Origin: Brachyspira hampsonii
GTDB taxonomy: Bacteria > Spirochaetota > Brachyspiria > Brachyspirales > Brachyspiraceae
Length of the DNA stretch: 64,000 nt
Assembly (NCBI RefSeq): GCF_002214805.1
Contig: NZ_CP019914.1
Location: 2,356,001 to 2,420,000 of the forward strand
Reading direction: 5' to 3'
Below, in pieces: positions 10,201-18,580 of this stretch. The notes below the pieces were generated by a model. That model was not told where the DNA came from and made no database searches. It was given only the letters and a program-made list of their open reading frames with translations. The position numbers and the translations under genes are program-made. Position 1 is the stretch's first letter. Each line of letters begins with the position of its first letter.

Positions 10201-11273
10201 TTTATATTTGATTTTTGATTATCATCAGGTTCTGCATTATTTAATTCATTGTATTCATCTTCTTTAGCTTCATCTATACTAGGCAGACTATCAGGCAAAG
10301 GCAAATCATCTAATACAGGCAATTTTTCTGAATGAATATCACTTTTTTCTGAATTATCATTGCTAATATCCATTGCTATTTTATCTTCCAATTCTTTATC
10401 TTCAGGAAGATCCAAGCCGTCAATATCATCAGTTACTTTATCATTATCTAAATCTTCAGGTAATCCTAAATCATCTATATCATCAGATACTTTATCATCG
10501 CCTAAATCTTCAGGTAATCCTAAATCGTCTATGTCATCAGATACTTTATCATCATTGTCTAAATCTTCAGGAAGATCTAAATTATCTATATCAGCAGATA
10601 CTTTATCATCGCCTAAATCTTCAGGAAGATCTAAATTATCTATATCAGCAGATACTTTATCATCATTATCTAAGTCTTCAGGAAGATCTAAATTATCTAT
10701 ATCAGCAGATACTTTATCATCATTATCTAAGTCTTCAGGAAGATCTAAATTATCTATATCAGCAGATACTTTATCATCATTGTCTAAATCTTCAGGAAGA
10801 TCTAAATTATCTATATCAGCAGATACTTTATCATCATTGTCTAAATCTTCAGGCAATTTTAAATCATCTATATCAGCAGATACTTTATCATCATTATCTA
10901 AGTCTTCAGGCAATTTTAAATCATCTATGTCAGCGGATACTTTATCATCATTGTCTAAATCTTCAGGCAATTTTAAATCATCTATATCAGCAGATACTTT
11001 ATCATCATCTAAATCTTCAGGCAATTTTAAATCATCTATGTCAGCGGATACTTTATCATCATTATCTAAGTCTTCAGGAAGATCTAAATTATCTAAATCA
11101 TCAATAGAAGGCAAACCATTATCCTCTAACGGCATAGAACTAGCCATATGTTCGTCTGTAAAAACTGACTTAAAACTGTCATAGTCGCTTTTTGATATTT
11201 CTTTTGGTAATGCTTTATTTCCTATTAAAAAAGCAATACTTCCTAATCTTTCTAAATCTTCTATTTTAGGCAT
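7245..11273 (-). CDS. Giant acidic-repeat, single-TM, TPR protein
   Basis: The protein has 1342 residues from the ATG at 11273; a TTG two codons upstream is less likely. Residues ~60-290 hold about twelve 18-19-residue acidic repeats of the DDKVSADIDDLKLPEDL type. Residues ~395-640 hold six to seven 39-residue repeats of the TDLDDLSLDSLTQD type. A single membrane helix lies near residue 800 (VAAVFLILFVALVILSF). The C-terminal ~500 residues are TPR repeats (e.g. YNLGEYGNAVKNFNEALAI). There is no N-terminal signal peptide, so the acidic half is probably cytoplasmic and the TPR half periplasmic. The role may be scaffolding (inference). Confidence 0.88.
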   Translation of the reverse strand: MPKIEDLERLGSIAFLIGNKALPKEISKSDYDSFKSVFTDEHMASSMPLEDNGLPSIDDLDNLDLPEDLDNDDKVSADIDDLKLPEDLDDDKVSADIDDLKLPEDLDNDDKVSADIDDLKLPEDLDNDDKVSADIDDLKLPEDLDNDDKVSADIDNLDLPEDLDNDDKVSADIDNLDLPEDLDNDDKVSADIDNLDLPEDLDNDDKVSADIDNLDLPEDLGDDKVSADIDNLDLPEDLDNDDKVSDDIDDLGLPEDLGDDKVSDDIDDLGLPEDLDNDKVTDDIDGLDLPEDKELEDKIAMDISNDNSEKSDIHSEKLPVLDDLPLPDSLPSIDEAKEDEYNELNNAEPDDNQKSNINDLDIDNISDSLDDILENEDPNLDDILSDDKLDEENKEEEPQDNTDLDDLSLDSLTQDDDEEPKDEAKEDTKDEKTEEEPKDDTDLDDLSLDSLTQDVDEEPKDEVKEDTKDEKTEEEPKDDTDLDDLSLDSLTQDVDEEPKDEAKEDTKDEKTEEEPKDDTDLDDLSLDSLTQDVDEEPKDEAKEDTKDEKTEEEPKDNTDLDDLSLDSLTQDDDEEPKDEVKEDTKDEKTEEEPKDDTDLDDLSLDSLTQDDDEEPKDEVKDDTKEEPQDDIDLDDLSLDDAMEEYEQSPKDEVKDDLDLDDNIDIDDDKEENKSISNNIIAGGTTLPSPDTVNNLPASKYEDVDKDVDTDKVINAIKHLSPITQYHVLDAILNEKLDRISMESLLNALERGESNENITELLNKKLGLSLKEEGNKNVLELIPIPNSLKDYAKIIRVAAVFLILFVALVILSFQFIYKPVMANKYYNQGLLSISNGAYDDAERNFAEGERLKPKQIKWYNKYARAYIDRETFNDALKKIQGALDIKPRDFETRITFGYYYRKKGEKELSLEDYTLGEELYNDMLVYTEKKKEKETIYDERGLLMISRAKNLLEPNYYDIAYNNYRDMVNFFGDGVIPRKRAMLIKIYQDNYEQVKALQNHINLLKKDYIDDEVYPKLAQYLLDKDDFYGSRVLFESLLEAYPNNLESIVGYADYETRLKHYDRAMEILNTAALPLYESNPFYKGKEYVYNMLGQIYYNLGEYGNAVKNFNEALAINSVYPDANYNLANVYFYREKDYEKAKQHYQTAYDNLAPNLRNDKLLYNLSWIYYSDEEYDRAFEGFNALFQKNPSNSVVSYALGNSLLHLDKANLANGFYRNALSQVLSKRDRLGRLEMRTESDFILVSYLASLYNNIGVSYAYNANITNTIVNEQEAFKYFVLASEYFDQIRTSNIDLERIEKRTILVDNQNIGAAAYNIMAVQGKRNLKQTAVIDDYIPKDMYYVR
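9330..10085 (-). repeat. 117-bp coding tandem repeats (39 aa)
   Basis: Six near-identical 117-bp units plus a shortened variant lie inside the giant TPR gene. The phrase encoding DLDDLSLDSLTQD recurs every 117 bp from about 9456 to about 10041. Units differ mainly at single positions (D/V, A/V, D/N), pointing to recent amplification or homogenisation. Confidence 0.92.
10425..11095 (-). repeat. 54-57-bp coding tandem repeats (18-19 aa)
   Basis: About twelve units encode KVSADID(D/N)L(K/D)LPEDL, with (D)NDD or GDD linkers giving the one-residue length differences. Variant KVSDDIDDLGLPEDL units sit at the C-terminal end of the block. Stop-free frames on the opposite strand across this block are by-products of the repeat. 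Confidence 0.92.
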
Positions 11274-11379
11274 ATTCAATCATCTAATATAAATTTTTTA
11301 GTTAACATATTATATTATAATTAAGCTATAAAAATATGTCAACTAAATTATCGGATAATACTAAAATTACAATAGCATA

Positions 11380-11802
11380 TTATTTAGAAGAAATTTCTAT
11401 TTGTTTATTAAGTTTGGCTATTTTTTCATTGTTTCTTCTTGCTTCTTCAGGATTTATAACCATTTGACTAGATAATTTATTTATTTCATCTTTCAATATA
11501 GCAGCATCTATATCTTTCGGATATAAAGCAGTTTCTACTAATATTCCTATAACATTGTTTGTAACTTCAGCTATACCATCTTCTACATACATATTTATAA
11601 GTTTATTATCTTCGTTATATATTTTGAGTTCGCCGTAACCTATTCTTACTATATACGGACAATGATCTAAATGTATTGAAACATATCCGTCATGCGAAGG
11701 TATCTCTACATGATCTATTTTTATGGATCTCAATATAGGTCCGATTCTAGTAATTACAGAGCAAGTTAAAGCCTTTTTATTTTTTTTTGCTGCAGTAGCC
11801 AT
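11380..11802 (-). CDS. ATP synthase epsilon-subunit-like protein (solitary)
   Basis: Residues ~12-95 of this 140-residue protein match the beta-sandwich domain of F1 epsilon/delta subunits: VEIPSHDGYVSIHLDHCPYIVRIGYG, then VEDGIAEVTNNVIGILVETAL. A short helical C-terminus follows (KDEINKLSS, NNEKIAKLNKQIE). In F-ATPases epsilon couples F1 rotation to the membrane ring and is encoded last in the atp operon. Here no other atp gene is near; the neighbours are a thioesterase and a small membrane protein. The fold call is good, but membership of an ATP synthase is inference. Confidence 0.75.
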   Translation of the reverse strand: MATAAKKNKKALTCSVITRIGPILRSIKIDHVEIPSHDGYVSIHLDHCPYIVRIGYGELKIYNEDNKLINMYVEDGIAEVTNNVIGILVETALYPKDIDAAILKDEINKLSSQMVINPEEARRNNEKIAKLNKQIEISSK

Positions 11803-11817
11803 ATAAAACCCTCAAAA

Positions 11818-12123
11818 TTAAATTATATTTTTATATTTTAAAACAAAAATTATAAATATCAATGAAATTATAAATAAAATTAATAGTATTAGTGAAATAA
11901 AGAATAAAAATCTTACAACTATTTTTAAAGAATTTATTTCTGAATATATATATTGAAATTCTTTTCTAGTTTTAGATTCTACTTTTTCTATTATTTCCTT
12001 TTCTTTTTCATCTAATTTATTATATAGTTTTTTTGTTCTGCTTTCCATAGTTGTTGTTTTTACCAAATCCCCAACCATATTAGCAGAAGATAAAACAGTT
12101 AATATAACATTAAGCCAACTCAT
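11818..12123 (-). CDS. Small coiled-coil membrane protein, unknown function
   Basis: This protein of 101 residues has a weakly hydrophobic N-terminus (LNVILTVLSSANMVGDL), a highly charged helical middle (KKLYNKLDEKEKEIIEKVESKTRKE), and one strong membrane segment at residues ~70-95. It lies between ybgC (3-bp gap) and the epsilon-like gene (15-bp gap) in one operon. I recognise no family. Confidence 0.6.
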   Translation of the reverse strand: MSWLNVILTVLSSANMVGDLVKTTTMESRTKKLYNKLDEKEKEIIEKVESKTRKEFQYIYSEINSLKIVVRFLFFISLILLILFIISLIFIIFVLKYKNII

Positions 12124-12126
12124 ATA

Positions 12127-12540
12127 TTATTTACCTTTGGACATTATACTGTATAGATATTCATCTGGTTTTACTATTTGTCCTTTTCTATTAACAAAAG
12201 GGTGAAGCGTATAACCTGTACTATATAATATTTTTTCATTTTCTTTGCTTCTTATCTCATATTTTAGTTTTAATGATACATTTTTCAGCTTTTCAACACT
12301 AGTATAAACTACTATAACTTCATCATATCTTATAGAAATTTTATAATCTACAAAAGCCTCTTTTACAGGAAGCATTATATCATATTTTTCTTCCATATCT
12401 TTATATGAAATGCCTAACTCTCTTAAAAGCTCCGTTCTTCCTATCTCAAAATATCTTAAATAATTTGAATGGTAAACCACACCCATTTGATCAGTATCTG
12501 CATATATCACTCTTATTTCTGTTTTATTAACATGAGCCAT
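12127..12540 (-). CDS. ybgC: YbgC-family acyl-CoA thioesterase
   Basis: The 137-residue hot-dog-fold protein has the family signature YADTDQMGVVYHSNYLRYFE at residues ~14-33, including the catalytic Asp. It continues with EIGRTELLRELG and an HPF near the C-terminus. YbgC-type enzymes hydrolyse acyl-CoA thioesters; in many bacteria they sit with Tol-Pal genes, but not here. It is the first gene of a three-gene operon and divergent from coaD. Confidence 0.9.
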   Translation of the reverse strand: MAHVNKTEIRVIYADTDQMGVVYHSNYLRYFEIGRTELLRELGISYKDMEEKYDIMLPVKEAFVDYKISIRYDEVIVVYTSVEKLKNVSLKLKYEIRSKENEKILYSTGYTLHPFVNRKGQIVKPDEYLYSIMSKGK

Positions 12541-12690
12541 AAATAACTCCTAATGAATATTTATTCTTTAAATTATAACATATAATATAAAAAATATTTA
12601 TTTTTTTTATATTTTTTATTTAAAACAGAAAAACATTATGTTTGTATATATTAAATTTTTGAAGTATTGAAATAAATGTTATTTTTTATA

Positions 12691-12718
12691 TTGATATTAT
12701 ATTAATTTTGTATATACT
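12691..12718 (+). promoter_or_regulatory. coaD promoter, predicted leaderless transcript
   Basis: TTGATA at 12691-12696, a 16-bp spacer, then TATACT at 12713-12718. Transcription would begin near 12725, and the coaD ATG is at 12727. No Shine-Dalgarno sequence precedes that ATG. Confidence 0.55.
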
Positions 12719-12726
12719 TTATCATT

Positions 12727-13215
12727 ATGAAAAATGGAAAAGTAATATTTCCGGGTACTTTTGACCCTTTTACATTAGGACATCTCGATGTTCTTTACAG
12801 ACTTGCTGATATATTTAACAAAGTTTATATATCTGTAGCACTTAATTTGGAAAAATCTCCTACTTTTACCATAGAAGAAAGGAAAAATATGATTAAAAAG
12901 GTAATAGGGGATAATGATACTATAGAAATTGTATCTGTATCTGGGCTTGTTACCGAATATATGAAGCAGAATGATATAAAAGTATTGGCTAGAGGTATCA
13001 GAGACAGTGAAGATTTATACTATGAATTAAGAATGTCCAGAATGAATAAATTATTATATCCAGAGATGGATACTATATTTTTACATACATCAGAACATTA
13101 TGCTTATGTAAGTTCTTCTTTAATAAAGGAAATACTTAAATTTAATGGACCTATAGACGGATTAGTGCCGGAAATACTAGTTGAAGATATAAGATCCAAA
13201 TTCATAAAAAAATAA
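12727..13215 (+). CDS. coaD: Phosphopantetheine adenylyltransferase
   Basis: The 162 residues match CoaD at full length. [12 protein letters not shown] near residue 9 is the nucleotidyltransferase T/HxGH-type motif, [20 protein letters not shown] lies near residue 88, and [12 protein letters not shown] closes the active site. The enzyme converts 4'-phosphopantetheine plus ATP to dephospho-CoA. It heads a coaD-miaB-PPTase operon, linking CoA supply with the transferase two genes downstream. No ribosome site is visible; see the promoter entry. Confidence 0.96.
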   Translation: MKNGKVIFPGTFDPFTLGHLDVLYRLADIFNKVYISVALNLEKSPTFTIEERKNMIKKVIGDNDTIEIVSVSGLVTEYMKQNDIKVLARGIRDSEDLYYELRMSRMNKLLYPEMDTIFLHTSEHYAYVSSSLIKEILKFNGPIDGLVPEILVEDIRSKFIKK

Positions 13216-13230
13216 TAAAAAGATTAGAAC

Positions 13231-14541
13231 ATGAAGAATTTTTACCTAGAAAATTACGGATGCCAAATGAATAAGGCGGATTCAAATAGTTTAATAAATT
13301 CGCTTATGCAGGAAGGCTTTGTACAGACAGAAAATTATGAAAATGCTGATAATATTATAATAAATACATGCAGTGTGAGAGCACATGCTGAAGAAAGAGT
13401 ATTTTCAAGAGTTAAACTATTCAATGCAAATAGAAAGAAAAATAAAAAAGACAGTAAAATAATAATTATGGGATGTATGGCTCAAACTTCAAAAGAGCAT
13501 CTTGAAAATCTTGGTGCTGATAAGATATTTGATGTATACAATGAGGTTAATATTATAGATTATCTTAAAGATGAAGAAGTTTTTGTAAGAAAATTTAATG
13601 ATAATTATATATTTAATAAATCTTATGTAGATGAAGATAAGCCGCATAAAGCATTTATACCTATATCGCATGGCTGCAATAATTGGTGTACTTACTGTAT
13701 AGTTCCGCATACAAGGGGTAAAATGGTAAGCAGAAAGTCAGGTGAAATTGCAGAAGAATTGAAAAGATTAATAGATGACGGAGCTAAAGAGATAACTCTT
13801 TTAGGGCAGAATGTTAATTCTTATGGGCTTGATATTGATAATGAGATTAATTTTACAGAATTATTATACAAATTAGACAAAATTATTGATGAAAAAGCTA
13901 AAGATAAAGTTTGGATAAGATTTTTAACTTCTCACCCTAAAGATTTTGATAAAGATTTGGCTGATGCTATATGGAATCTAAATAGTTTATGCAAACATAT
14001 ACATCTTCCTTTTCAAAGCGGCTCGGACAGAATATTAAATCTTATGAATAGAAAATATACAAAAGAAGAATATGTAAAAAAAGTATCATATTTGAGAGAT
14101 TATGCAGAAGATTTTCCTATTTCTACTGATGTAATAGTAGGTTATGCCGATGAGACAGAAGATGAGTATCAAGAAACATTAAATTTACTTGAAAGTATAG
14201 GTTTTGAGGAGGCTTACCTGTATAAATATTCAGAAAGGGAAGGTTCTATTGCCTATAAAAAAAATGTACAGTATGATAAAGCAGCAGGTGCTAGAAGACT
14301 TACTAATCTTGTAAATTATCAAAGAGAATTGGCTCAGAAATTATTGGCTAATCAGGTTGGTAAAAAAACATCTGTGATGATAGATGATATAGCAAAAGAT
14401 AATATGCACTATTTATGCCGAAGTAAAGAAAACAGGATAATACTTGTAAAAAAAGATAAAGAACTTAATATGGGCGATATTTTTAATGCTGAAGTTACAG
14501 AGATAAAAAGCCATACATTGATAGGCAGCTTCATTGATTAA
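13231..14541 (+). CDS. miaB: tRNA-2-methylthio-N6-dimethylallyladenosine synthase
   Basis: The 436 residues have the MiaB order. An N-terminal UPF0004 domain carries the auxiliary-cluster cysteines (YGCQMNKADS, NTCSVRAHAEERVF, IMGCMAQ). The radical-SAM CxxxCxxC follows (HGCNNWCTYCIVPHTRGK, near residue 147), then a TRAM domain at the end. HLPFQSGSDRIL is also typical. It methylthiolates i6A37 in tRNAs reading UNN codons. It starts 15 bp after coaD. Confidence 0.96.
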   Translation: MKNFYLENYGCQMNKADSNSLINSLMQEGFVQTENYENADNIIINTCSVRAHAEERVFSRVKLFNANRKKNKKDSKIIIMGCMAQTSKEHLENLGADKIFDVYNEVNIIDYLKDEEVFVRKFNDNYIFNKSYVDEDKPHKAFIPISHGCNNWCTYCIVPHTRGKMVSRKSGEIAEELKRLIDDGAKEITLLGQNVNSYGLDIDNEINFTELLYKLDKIIDEKAKDKVWIRFLTSHPKDFDKDLADAIWNLNSLCKHIHLPFQSGSDRILNLMNRKYTKEEYVKKVSYLRDYAEDFPISTDVIVGYADETEDEYQETLNLLESIGFEEAYLYKYSEREGSIAYKKNVQYDKAAGARRLTNLVNYQRELAQKLLANQVGKKTSVMIDDIAKDNMHYLCRSKENRIILVKKDKELNMGDIFNAEVTEIKSHTLIGSFID

Positions 14542-14560
14542 TTCATAAAAAGGTTAATTT

Positions 14561-15172
14561 ATGACTTATTTAGAGTACAGTTTCAATGATAATAAAAATA
14601 GGGCAGAGGCAAGAAAAACATTAGAAAATTTGATTCTTTCTATGTCTGAAAATCATTATAATAAAAATAATTTAGTTATAGAAAGAGAAGAAAACAAAAA
14701 ACCTTATTTTAAAAATGAAAATAGTCTGTATTTTAATGGTACTCATACTTCGGATTTATTTGCCGCTGTTATGAGTAATGAATATAATGTTGGGATAGAT
14801 GCCGAAAATATAAGGGATAGGGATTATTTTGCTATTGCAGAAGAATATTTTTATAAAAGTGAAATTGAATATCTTAAAAATACACATAAATTAGAGATAG
14901 ATTTTTTTACTATATGGACAATTAAAGAAGCGTATGTAAAAATGCTTGGAAAAACTATTTTTGATATAAAAAATTCTATAGAGGTAGATTTGCTTGAGAG
15001 AGAAGTGAGAAATGCTGATAATTTATTTTTTGCTTCTTTTATACTTGATGACTCATATATAATAAGTGTATGTTTTGATACAAAAAATGATGTTGATTTG
15101 AATATTCAGGATTTTAATTTAAATATGTTATTTGCTTATCCTACATTGCCAAATATTAATATAAATATGTAA
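14561..15172 (+). CDS. 4'-phosphopantetheinyl transferase (Sfp-type)
   Basis: The 203 residues have the PPTase motifs: FNGTHTSD near residue 59, GIDAENIRDRD near 78 (metal-binding Asp and Glu), and FTIWTIKEAYVKMLGKTI near 119 with the WxxKEAxxK core. It transfers phosphopantetheine from CoA to carrier proteins. Genomic pairing with coaD, which makes the CoA precursor, fits the function. The carrier-protein substrate is not in the window. Confidence 0.87.
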   Translation: MTYLEYSFNDNKNRAEARKTLENLILSMSENHYNKNNLVIEREENKKPYFKNENSLYFNGTHTSDLFAAVMSNEYNVGIDAENIRDRDYFAIAEEYFYKSEIEYLKNTHKLEIDFFTIWTIKEAYVKMLGKTIFDIKNSIEVDLLEREVRNADNLFFASFILDDSYIISVCFDTKNDVDLNIQDFNLNMLFAYPTLPNININM

Positions 15173-15264
15173 TTTTGAATTTTATGACTATTGACTTTTT
15201 TTATTCTAAATTATACACTTATAGTACTTAGTGATGTTATTTATTAAAACTAAGGAGTATATTT

Positions 15265-16269
15265 ATGCTTAATAGAATATTTATATTAGCAATATTATTT
15301 GCTTTTTCATTAGGCAATATTTTATTATCACAGGATATCTCTTTTAAAGTTACAGGTATATCCGGCATAGCCTTCATAGAAAAACCAGATATAAATAAAT
15401 CATTGAGGGCTTTCAGAGGAAGTGAAGTACATAGTGAATATAGATTGAGAACATCAGCTGATACTCAAGTTGAGCTTACTTTAAGCAGAAGGGGAGATAA
15501 AATAGGTTCTATTGTAGTTCCTCAAAATACAATAATTCTTGTTAATAAACCTATTTCAAAAGATGATAATAGGGTTTCTTTGTCTCTTCTGGAAGGTTAT
15601 ATTAAAGTTAATATAAATAAAAATGCCGGAGCTTTAGTTGAAGTACATACGGCAACTACTAGTTCTGTGGTAAGGGGTACAAGTTTCGAGGTTGCTTTTG
15701 CAGAAGATGGTTCTACTATAGTTGTTCTTGATGAAGGTGCTATTGATGTTGTTACTGACAATGATAAAGAAGTTCTCAATCCTAAGAAGGCTTATGTAAA
15801 TACAATAGATGATAAATCTAAAGTTGTAAGTCAAAGTTCTGACAGTGATCCTATAGTATTTTTGAATAGGGGAGAGGAGGCATCAAGAGAGGATTATATG
15901 TATACTATAGAAAATTTGATGTCTGCTATGGAAAATATACCATATAAAAATAATAATAATAACGATAATTTTTCTTCATTAGTGAATGTAGAAGAAGGTG
16001 AAAATAAAATTAATGATATTGAAATGAAGCATTATAGAATGATAGCTGCAAATGAGGGATATTATAATACAATAATAAAATTAATAAATTTATATCCTGA
16101 TAAAAAAAATGAGATGGTGCAATATGCTAGAAAATCATTAGCATTGTATGCAGCAAATCAAAGAGCTATTAATAAAATGGGTTCTTCTATAATAAGAACG
16201 AGAGAAAAATTTGATAGGATAAAAAAGAAATTTAATGACAGAATGATGAGTACTGCAGCATCCAAATAA
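15265..16269 (+). CDS. FecR-domain exported protein
   Basis: The 334 residues begin with a signal peptide (MLNRIFILAILFAFSLGNILLSQ). Residues ~30-190 are a FecR domain; the VHTATTSSVVRGTSFEV and VVLDEGAIDV stretches are its hallmark. A helical C-terminal half follows (MRMIAANEGYYN region, basic at the end). The start has AAGGAG seven bases upstream. FecR domains occur in anti-sigma regulators and in spirochaetal surface proteins; with no sigma factor adjacent, this is more likely a periplasmic structural or sensor protein (inference). Confidence 0.82.
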   Translation: MLNRIFILAILFAFSLGNILLSQDISFKVTGISGIAFIEKPDINKSLRAFRGSEVHSEYRLRTSADTQVELTLSRRGDKIGSIVVPQNTIILVNKPISKDDNRVSLSLLEGYIKVNINKNAGALVEVHTATTSSVVRGTSFEVAFAEDGSTIVVLDEGAIDVVTDNDKEVLNPKKAYVNTIDDKSKVVSQSSDSDPIVFLNRGEEASREDYMYTIENLMSAMENIPYKNNNNNDNFSSLVNVEEGENKINDIEMKHYRMIAANEGYYNTIIKLINLYPDKKNEMVQYARKSLALYAANQRAINKMGSSIIRTREKFDRIKKKFNDRMMSTAASK

Positions 16270-16270
16270 T

Positions 16271-17734
16271 TTATAAATCAAATATGTTTTTTATATCTGA
16301 ATTTTTTCTTAATTTTGATATATAGAAATTTCTTTCATATTCGGCAAGAAGTATTTTAGCCCTCTTTATAAATTCATTTTCATCATAAACAATCAAATCT
16401 ATATAAATATTATATACTCCCATAGCTCCGCCAAGTACAATTCCTATATCAGCTTCTTTATCCCCGCTGGCAAGAACTTCCTTTTCCAATCTTTCCTGTA
16501 TTTCATATCTTTCATTTAATATTTCTTTTCTTGATTCCTCATCATCATTTCTGTAATCATAAGTATAATATAAAAATATTGCCCTAGCTCCGCATTTAGA
16601 AATTTCTATTATATCATCTGTATTTTCATTGTAATAATCATTTACTGTTTCATAATATGATGTAGTTCCTGCTATTATATCGTATCTTAATGCATTGGAT
16701 TGTCTAGGTTCTGAAGTGTATGCTAGGTATTGATTTATTGGATTAGTAATGATTTTTTTTCTATGGAAAGATAATGTTTTTTTTATGTATTTTTCTAATT
16801 CTACAAGAGAAAGCATATTATTTAATTTTCTATTACTTATATCAGCATATCTTATATATACCCTTGACAAACCTTCTCCTATAGAATTTTCCATAATGAG
16901 GAAAAATATATTATATGCTTCTTCTTTATCAAAATCATTTAAATCTTTATTATAGAATACTAAATCAAATTTATCATTTTCATCATCGAATTCTATTTTG
17001 ACAAAAACATCCTGCGTTTCTATTCTTTTATTATGTATTTCAATACTAAAGTTTACACCATTAGAACTAGGTATAAAAGGCATAAAAGTCCATTTTTCTT
17101 TTAACTTTTCCGGCATATCAGATATTATTCTTGGAGTTAGATAAAACAGATAATTTTTTCCGTCTATATTAAAAGTGAAATTATAATTCCTGCCTATATT
17201 GAAAGCTAAATTATCAGATATTATCTTTACGCCATTAGATAGAAAATGAACTATATCTTTGTTTTTATTTTTGATTATATTATCAATTTCTGCTTCATTA
17301 TCTTCAAACCATTTCCAAAATGATTTTACTCTTTGAGCAAAACTTAATCCGTCATCTTCAAAGCATAAAGAATATAAATTTTTTATATTCTTTGATATAT
17401 CTTCAAAATTTTCTATATTTTTTTTGTCATAATTTTCAAATAATTCTATAGCCTTGCTGAAATATTGCTTGGCAGTATCTTTCTCATTTTTATGATAATA
17501 AGCATACCCTGTTCTGTAATACCATACAGGATCAAATAATCCTTCTTCTCTTATATACATAAGATTATCCAATGCTTCATCATAATTCTGCACATTATTT
17601 AAAGCTCTGGCAAATAATAGAATTATTTCATAATCTCTTTTATCTTCTTCTATAGAATAAATAATTTCTATAATTTTCTGATGCTTATCCTGATTATGCA
17701 GTTCTTTAATTTTTTCTAAAATTTTTTTATTCAT
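16271..17734 (-). CDS. TPR protein with unknown C-terminal domain
   Basis: Residues ~1-115 of the 487 form TPR-like helices (YDEALDNLMYIREEGL, YYRTGYAYYHKNEKDTAKQYFSKAIEL). A second region at ~150-320 is a mixed alpha/beta domain (YNFTFNIDGKNYLFYLTPRI; IGEGLSRVYIRYADIS). Residues ~350-480 include a set with an Arg-Asp-Asp-Glu-Glu cluster. There is no signal peptide, so it is cytoplasmic. The stop is within 2 bp of the convergent fecR-domain gene. I do not recognise the C-terminal domain. Confidence 0.72.
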   Translation of the reverse strand: MNKKILEKIKELHNQDKHQKIIEIIYSIEEDKRDYEIILLFARALNNVQNYDEALDNLMYIREEGLFDPVWYYRTGYAYYHKNEKDTAKQYFSKAIELFENYDKKNIENFEDISKNIKNLYSLCFEDDGLSFAQRVKSFWKWFEDNEAEIDNIIKNKNKDIVHFLSNGVKIISDNLAFNIGRNYNFTFNIDGKNYLFYLTPRIISDMPEKLKEKWTFMPFIPSSNGVNFSIEIHNKRIETQDVFVKIEFDDENDKFDLVFYNKDLNDFDKEEAYNIFFLIMENSIGEGLSRVYIRYADISNRKLNNMLSLVELEKYIKKTLSFHRKKIITNPINQYLAYTSEPRQSNALRYDIIAGTTSYYETVNDYYNENTDDIIEISKCGARAIFLYYTYDYRNDDEESRKEILNERYEIQERLEKEVLASGDKEADIGIVLGGAMGVYNIYIDLIVYDENEFIKRAKILLAEYERNFYISKLRKNSDIKNIFDL

Positions 17735-17826
17735 TGAGCTATATATTACAATATTTTTATAAAAAAATCTATTTATTTAAAACATTAATTTATTTTTTAC
17801 TCATTGATAGTTTTTTATTTTTATGC

Positions 17827-17855
17827 TTGACAAAATTAATTTAATATAGTAATAT
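17827..17855 (+). promoter_or_regulatory. Probable rplU operon promoter
   Basis: TTGACA at 17827-17832 and TAATAT at 17850-17855 are spaced 17 bp apart, leaving a leader of about 50 bases before the L21 ATG. Confidence 0.5.
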
Positions 17856-17912
17856 ATAGTACTCATAGTATTGTATAAAATAAAAATATATATAAATTGG
17901 AGATAAGCAATA

Positions 17913-18224
17913 ATGTATGCAATCGTAGAAGTAAAAGGTAAGCAATACAAGGTGGAAAAAGGTCAGGATATTTTAGTGGAATATCTAGGCGATGATGCTA
18001 AAGAAGCTCCTGAAATTAAAACTCTTCTTCTTAAAAAAGATGATGAAAGTGTTTTAGTAGGTACACCTTATGTTGACGGCGTTAAAGTAAGTTCTAAAAT
18101 AGTAGAAATGATGAAAGGCGATAAAGTAGTTATTGGTAAACATAAAAGAAGAAAAGACTATAGAAGAAAAACAGGTCATAGACATAAATATCATAAAATA
18201 ACTATTGAAGATATAGCTGTTTAA
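17913..18224 (+). CDS. rplU: 50S ribosomal protein L21
   Basis: The 103-residue protein begins MYAIVEVKGKQYKVEKGQ and ends with the basic RNA-binding HKRRKDYRRKTGHRHKY segment, both diagnostic of bL21. TTGGAG precedes the ATG. It is the first gene of rplU-prp-rpmA. Its stop overlaps the next start (TAATG), indicating translational coupling. Confidence 0.97.
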   Translation: MYAIVEVKGKQYKVEKGQDILVEYLGDDAKEAPEIKTLLLKKDDESVLVGTPYVDGVKVSSKIVEMMKGDKVVIGKHKRRKDYRRKTGHRHKYHKITIEDIAV

Positions 18225-18580
18225 TGGCTTCATCTGTTAATGTAGTATATAATATAGAATCTATTATACAAAGCATAACAGTTGAAGGGCATGCCGGTAT
18301 TAAAAAATCTGGTGAAGGTTATGAAGTTTGTATAGCTTTGAGTACATTAACACAGGCTATGTATAGAGCTTTATTATCTATAGTAGGAAATAAGTTTTTA
18401 AAGTACAAAATAAATGATGGATTTTTGAGTTTAGAACTTGTTAATTTTGATAAACTTGAGAATAATAAAAAAATAGAGTATAAAATAGTTAGTAATGGAT
18501 ATTTGATAGGTATAAAATCTTTAATTAAAGAGTATCCTGATTTTATAAAATATAAAGAGGAGTATAAAAATGGCACATAA
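18224..18580 (+). CDS. prp: Prp-family ribosomal-processing cysteine protease
   Basis: The 118-residue protein lies between rplU and rpmA, the standard Prp position. The catalytic pair is visible: His in [13 protein letters not shown] (near residue 27) and Cys in [12 protein letters not shown] (near residue 40). In Firmicutes Prp removes an N-terminal extension from L27 before ribosome assembly. The L27 encoded here has no such extension, so the native target is unclear. It overlaps rplU by one base and rpmA by 11. Confidence 0.85.
   Translation: MASSVNVVYNIESIIQSITVEGHAGIKKSGEGYEVCIALSTLTQAMYRALLSIVGNKFLKYKINDGFLSLELVNFDKLENNKKIEYKIVSNGYLIGIKSLIKEYPDFIKYKEEYKNGT

Noticed and set aside
10360-11184. 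Two long plus-strand open frames antisense to the acidic repeats
   Set aside because: They are repeat shadows: Ser/Lys- and His/Leu/Gln-rich periodic translations, no ribosome site, fully inside a gene with clear domains on the other strand.
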